A stretch of 10,332 nt of DNA from Microbacterium sp. (GTDB taxonomy: Bacteria > Actinomycetota > Actinomycetes > Actinomycetales > Microbacteriaceae), in assembly GCA_031286555.1 (NCBI GenBank), contig JAITUD010000493.1:1-10332 (forward strand). Reading direction: 5' to 3'. Both the position numbers and the translations under genes were made by a program. The notes under the pieces were generated by a model. The model had not been told where the DNA came from. It did not search any database and saw only the letters and a program-made list of their open reading frames with translations. Positions 7,406 to 10,332 of this stretch are shown here, piece by piece. The number at the start of each line of letters is the position of its first letter. The stretch's first letter is position 1.

Positions 7406-7702
7406 TCACCAGACGCCGGGGGTCTCTCCCCTGGCCTCGGCGGACTCGCGCTGACGGCGCTTCACCTCGCGGATCAGCAGCAGCGACAGGACGAGCGCGC
7501 CCACCATGGCGACGCCGAGGATCACGAAGACCCCGACGTCGGGATCGACGATCTTCAGCACGTAGACCGCGACGACCGCCAGCGCGAGCACCAGCCCCTC
7601 GACGATGGCGAAGCGCACGAACAGCTTCTGCTGCCGCTGCATGGCGTCGCGGTCGGCACGGGCGACGCGCCCTGCGATCGAGGTGTCGTTCTCGGCATCC
7701 AT
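7406..7702 (-). CDS. Small two-helix membrane protein of unknown function
   Basis: I do not recognise this protein. From the ATG at 7702 it is 98 aa, with a charged N-terminus (about residues 1-27), two hydrophobic helices (about 28-50 and 55-77, separated by a short segment containing DPD), and a basic/acidic C-terminal tail (REVKRRQRESAEARGE). Both ends are therefore probably cytoplasmic. A longer reading from a TTG at 7711 adds three residues, but that TTG lies inside the apparent -10 box (TAGATT, 7715-7710), so the ATG is the better start and the message is probably leaderless. It sits between two secreted metallophosphoesterase genes, in the same direction as the 1630-aa one (137 bp apart) and divergent from the other. 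It could be an unrelated small membrane protein; nothing in it suggests an enzyme. Confidence 0.8.
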   Translation of the reverse strand: MDAENDTSIAGRVARADRDAMQRQQKLFVRFAIVEGLVLALAVVAVYVLKIVDPDVGVFVILGVAMVGALVLSLLLIREVKRRQRESAEARGETPGVW

Positions 7703-7709
7703 GGCGCTC

Positions 7710-7738
7710 AATCTAACCGATGCCCGGCACCCTGTTCA
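7710..7738 (-). promoter_or_regulatory. Putative leaderless promoter of the small membrane-protein gene
   Basis: On the minus strand TGAACA (7738-7733; 4 of 6 matches to TTGACA) is followed after exactly 17 bp by TAGATT (7715-7710; TANNNT pattern), and after 7 more bases by the ATG at 7702. Transcription would begin at the start codon. No ribosome binding site is visible, in agreement. The -35 element overlaps the outermost unit of the plus-strand PHO-box-like array. Confidence 0.6.
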
Positions 7739-7787
7739 TGTCGATGTCTCCCGCCCGTCACACCCGGGTCACCCCCGGTCAGTTGGG
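7734..7787 (+). promoter_or_regulatory. PHO-box-like array of 11-bp direct repeats upstream of the purple-acid-phosphatase-like gene
   Basis: Four consecutive 11-bp units lie in exact register: GTTCATGTCGA (7734-7744), TGTCTCCCGCC (7745-7755), CGTCACACCCG (7756-7766) and GGTCACCCCCG (7767-7777). A fifth, GGTCAGTTGGG (7777-7787), is one base out of step. They match the recalled Streptomyces PhoP repeat consensus G(G/T)TCAYYYR(G/C)G at 8, 8, 8, 10 and 10 of 11 positions. The array ends 53 bases before the start codon at 7841 and lies upstream of a secreted phosphatase, the classic PhoP-activated target. No convincing -10 box is seen downstream, and binding is inferred by eye only. Confidence 0.55.
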
Positions 7788-7788
7788 T

Positions 7789-7825
7789 GGAGGAGCGTGC
7801 GCACGTCCCGGCGCGCGCTCCCTCC
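7789..7825 (+). other. Long GC-rich inverted repeat in the leader of the secreted phosphatase gene
   Basis: GGAGG (7789-7793) pairs with CCTCC (7821-7825, with C7820 bulged). AGCGTGCGC (7794-7802) pairs with GCGCGCGCT (7811-7819, including one G-T pair). The result is a 14-bp stem with an 8-base loop. It lies between the PHO-box-like array and the ribosome binding site (7831-7835), which it leaves free. In RNA it would be a stable 5' hairpin; as DNA it could be a binding site. It has no U-run to suggest a terminator. Confidence 0.5.
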
Positions 7826-7830
7826 GAACG

Positions 7831-7835
7831 AAGGA
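7831..7835 (+). promoter_or_regulatory. Ribosome binding site of the secreted phosphatase gene
   Basis: AAGGA lies 5 bases before the ATG at 7841 and fixes that codon as the start. This is the only clear, well-placed Shine-Dalgarno site in front of a gene in the window, in contrast to the apparently leaderless genes at 510 and 7702. Confidence 0.7.
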
Positions 7836-7840
7836 TCGAC

Positions 7841-10332
7841 ATGCACATCCGACCCGTCGCACGGCGCGGCAGAAACGTCGCCGCCGCTGCGCTCGTCACA
7901 CTTCTCAGCGGTCTCGTGATCGCCCCCGCCGCCGCATCCGCTGCATCCGGCGCACCCGAGGTGCCGACCGCACCGCTCATCACCACCGACAGCACCTGGC
8001 ACTATCTCGACGACAACACCGACCCGGCCCGGGGCGACGCGAATCTGCGCGCCTGGACCGCCGGCGGCTTCGACGACAGCAGCTGGAAGAGCGCGCAGGG
8101 GTCTTTCGGCGCCAAGAACGGTGCGCTGGGCAAGGTCGGCCCACATCAGCCGCGCACGCTGCTGACGCACTACATCGGCGACACGAAGACGACTGTGCCG
8201 ACGTACTTCTTCCGCACCGAGTTCTCCCTCGACAAGGGCGTCGCCGAGCAGGTCGCCTCGCTGACGGGGACCGTGACCTACGACGACGCCCTTGTCGTAT
8301 GGGTGAACGGCACGAAGGTCGCCTCCTACGTCGACGGGCGCATCACCGAGACCACCAACCTCGAGTACGCCGGTGACAGCAACGGTGATCCGCTCACGAG
8401 CACCTTCACCGCGAAGGGCGACCTGCTGCGCGACGGCGAGAACACCGTCGCGGTGGCGCTCTACCAGGACCGCGCGTCGAGCTCCGACATCTACTTCGAC
8501 ATGGCCGAACTCGCCCTCATCCCCACCGGCACGACTCCGGTCGCCTCACCGCCGTCGAGGGTCATCCTCACGCCGACCCAGACGCCCGAGACGTCGCAGT
8601 CGTTCTCGTGGCAGGCCGGAGACCCGTCGCAGACCACCGGGCAGGTGCAGATCGCCCCGGCATCCAGCGGCGACGTGCGCACCGTCGACGGCTACTCCGC
8701 AGGAGTGGTCAACGGCATCGCGAACCAGCACTTCTCCGCGACGGTCGACCGCCTCTCCCCCGCCACCGCCTACCGGTACCGGGTCGGCGTGGAGAACGGC
8801 TGGAGCTCGTGGCACGAGTTCCGCACCGCGGACCCGAAGGCGACCGACTTCCAGTTCGTCTACTACGGCGACGCGCAGATCGGCCTCGACAGCACGTGGC
8901 CCTCGGTGGTGAAGCAGGCCGAGGCGAACGCACCGCGCTCGATCGGCTCGGTGCACGCCGGTGACCTCATCAACACGTCGTCGAACGAGAACGAGTGGAT
9001 CAATTGGTTCAAGGGCATGAAGGATGCCGCGACGACCACCAACGTGATGGCCGCCCCCGGCAACCACGAGTACTCCGGCGACAAGATGCTGACCGCGTGG
9101 AAGGCGAACTTCGAGTACCCGCACAACAACCCCGCGATCGGCAGTGTCGGTGAACTGGCGAACCTGGCGCAGGGCGACACCGACGTGGCGCGGCAGTACC
9201 GTGCCTACTTCGAGCACTGGGGCGAGTTCGCAAAGGAGACCGCGTACTACACCGACTACCAGAACGTGCGCTTCATCACCCTGAACGCGACGCGCGACAC
9301 CACGTTCCTCACGCCCGGCAACCTGCCCGCGTGCACGGCGACGGGGTGCCCGAAGAACGATGTCGCCCGCCTGTGGACCCGCTTCCAGGCGGCCTGGCTC
9401 GACCACATCCTGAGCGACAGCCCGTCGAAGTGGAACGTGGTCACTTTCCACCAGCCGGTGTACTCCACCTCGGCCGGCCGCGACGAGCCCGTGCTGCGCG
9501 AGGAGTGGGTGCCGGTGTTCCAGAAGCACGACATCGACCTGGTGATGATGGGTCACGACCACACCTACGCGCGCGGCTTCAAGAACACGGATGCCACGGA
9601 CACCCCCGGTCTGACCACCGGGCCGGTGTACATGGTGTCGAACTCGGGTGCGAAGCACTACGACCTCGAGACCGCCGAGAAGAACGTGTGGACGCTCAAC
9701 GGCGCCACCCAGGTGCTGCGCGGCGAGAACGTCACCACCTACCAGGTGATCGACGTGTCGAAGGATCAGCTGGTCTACCGCTCGTACCTCGCCGAGAAGG
9801 TCGCCGGTGCGACCACCGACAAGAACGTCGGCGACGTGTACGACGAGTTCACCGTCACCAAGTACGACGACGGCGAGAAGTGGGTCACCGAGGCCGGTAT
9901 GACTCCTCCCGCGCAGAAGGAGCCGGCGGCGATCTCGCTGGGCGCGTCCGAGGTGCGCGCCGGAGGCACGATGCAGATCACCGGCACCGGGTTCGCGCCG
10001 GGCGAGGACGTCGCCTTCGAGCTGCGCTCCGAGCCGGTCCGCGTGGGCACCGCGACCGCCGACGAGCAGGGTGCTCTGGCGGCATCCGTCACGATCCCGG
10101 CATCCACCCCCGCCGGCGAGCACACGCTCGCGGCGATCCGTGCCGACGGATCCGAGGTGACCGCGCCGATCACAGTCGCCGCGGGCGTGCCCGGCGGGAC
10201 GCCGGGCGATGGGACGGACGGCCCGGATGCCGGCTCACCCGGTGCCCCGGGGAGCGGGTCGGACGCTGCAGGATCGGGGGCTTCTGCGCTGGCCACCACG
10301 GGCGCCGACAGCACGCCCTACGTGATCACCGC
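7841..10332 (+). CDS. Secreted purple-acid-phosphatase-type metallophosphoesterase with LATTG anchor (runs off right edge)
   Basis: The frame is open from the ATG at 7841 to the window end (830 codons). A Sec signal peptide covers about residues 1-34. Residues 50-228 form a beta-rich domain like those of carbohydrate-binding folds (DDALVVWVNGTKV, 148-160). A purple-acid-phosphatase-type fibronectin domain (about 240-330; LSPATAYRYRVGVENGWSSW, 305-324) precedes the catalytic domain (about 335-655). Its motifs are GDAQIG (343-348), GDLIN (374-378), GNHE (407-410), VVTFH with His537, and GHDH (571-574). Typical purple acid phosphatases have GDxG and GDxxY, so the first motif carries Gln346 and the usual Tyr position is Asn378. 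A C-terminal Ig-like domain (about 696-780; ITGTGFAPGEDV, 713-724) leads to a Gly/Pro/Asp-rich linker and LATTG (817-821), a class E sortase-type motif. The expected membrane helix and basic tail are mostly beyond the edge. It should hydrolyse phosphoesters at the cell surface. It diverges from the small membrane-protein gene and has a PHO-box-like array upstream. Confidence 0.92.
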   Translation, partial: MHIRPVARRGRNVAAAALVTLLSGLVIAPAAASAASGAPEVPTAPLITTDSTWHYLDDNTDPARGDANLRAWTAGGFDDSSWKSAQGSFGAKNGALGKVGPHQPRTLLTHYIGDTKTTVPTYFFRTEFSLDKGVAEQVASLTGTVTYDDALVVWVNGTKVASYVDGRITETTNLEYAGDSNGDPLTSTFTAKGDLLRDGENTVAVALYQDRASSSDIYFDMAELALIPTGTTPVASPPSRVILTPTQTPETSQSFSWQAGDPSQTTGQVQIAPASSGDVRTVDGYSAGVVNGIANQHFSATVDRLSPATAYRYRVGVENGWSSWHEFRTADPKATDFQFVYYGDAQIGLDSTWPSVVKQAEANAPRSIGSVHAGDLINTSSNENEWINWFKGMKDAATTTNVMAAPGNHEYSGDKMLTAWKANFEYPHNNPAIGSVGELANLAQGDTDVARQYRAYFEHWGEFAKETAYYTDYQNVRFITLNATRDTTFLTPGNLPACTATGCPKNDVARLWTRFQAAWLDHILSDSPSKWNVVTFHQPVYSTSAGRDEPVLREEWVPVFQKHDIDLVMMGHDHTYARGFKNTDATDTPGLTTGPVYMVSNSGAKHYDLETAEKNVWTLNGATQVLRGENVTTYQVIDVSKDQLVYRSYLAEKVAGATTDKNVGDVYDEFTVTKYDDGEKWVTEAGMTPPAQKEPAAISLGASEVRAGGTMQITGTGFAPGEDVAFELRSEPVRVGTATADEQGALAASVTIPASTPAGEHTLAAIRADGSEVTAPITVAAGVPGGTPGDGTDGPDAGSPGAPGSGSDAAGSGASALATTGADSTPYVIT

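Noticed and set aside
7406..7711. Longer form of the small membrane protein starting at TTG 7711
   Set aside because: The TTG overlaps the apparent -10 box; the ATG at 7702 is correctly spaced for a leaderless start.
8546..10123. A 525-codon open frame on the minus strand
   Set aside because: It lies opposite the catalytic part of the purple-acid-phosphatase-like gene and has only low-complexity Val/Arg/His-rich sequence.

Overview
The window looks like chromosomal DNA of a high-GC actinobacterium, most likely Microbacteriaceae and probably Microbacterium. The grounds are the GC-rich codon use, an actinobacterial-type CCA-adding enzyme, secreted proteins ending in an LATTG (LAXTG) class E sortase-type motif, and strong enrichment of the hexamer GCATCC/GGATGC. 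The genus is an inference from sequence character, not from a database search. I see no rRNA, tRNA, CRISPR array, transposase, integrase or phage gene.

Layout. Bases 1-464 (minus strand) hold the N-terminal part of the tRNA CCA nucleotidyltransferase, which leaves the window on the left. A 45-bp divergent spacer with a perfect 7+7 bp palindrome and an apparent leaderless promoter separates it from a Tat-exported phospholipase C/phosphoesterase-family enzyme (510-2258, plus). That gene converges on a very large surface protein (2376-7268, minus, 1630 aa). The two share a 117-bp spacer filled by a two-tier hairpin that can serve as a terminator in both directions. The large protein has a signal peptide, a Pro/Thr stalk, two lamin-tail-like domains, Ig-like domains, a calcineurin-like metallophosphoesterase domain, a Gly/Asn linker and an LATTG anchor. 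Upstream of it lies a small two-helix membrane protein (7406-7702, minus), probably leaderless. Divergent from that is a second secreted metallophosphoesterase of the purple-acid-phosphatase type (7841 to beyond 10332, plus). It has an N-terminal beta-sandwich, a C-terminal Ig-like domain and again an LATTG motif, and it is cut by the window end just after that motif.

How the genes may work together. Three of the five genes encode exported phosphoester hydrolases, and two of these appear designed for covalent attachment to the cell wall. The regions upstream of both wall-anchored phosphoesterases contain arrays of 11-bp direct repeats resembling the actinobacterial PhoP 'PHO box' (7734-7787 plus; 7330-7393 minus). 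My reading is a phosphate-scavenging locus at the cell surface, induced by phosphate starvation, in which the phospholipase may also take part although I see no PHO box in front of it. The enzyme families are well supported. The PhoP control and joint function are inferences from motif matching by eye.
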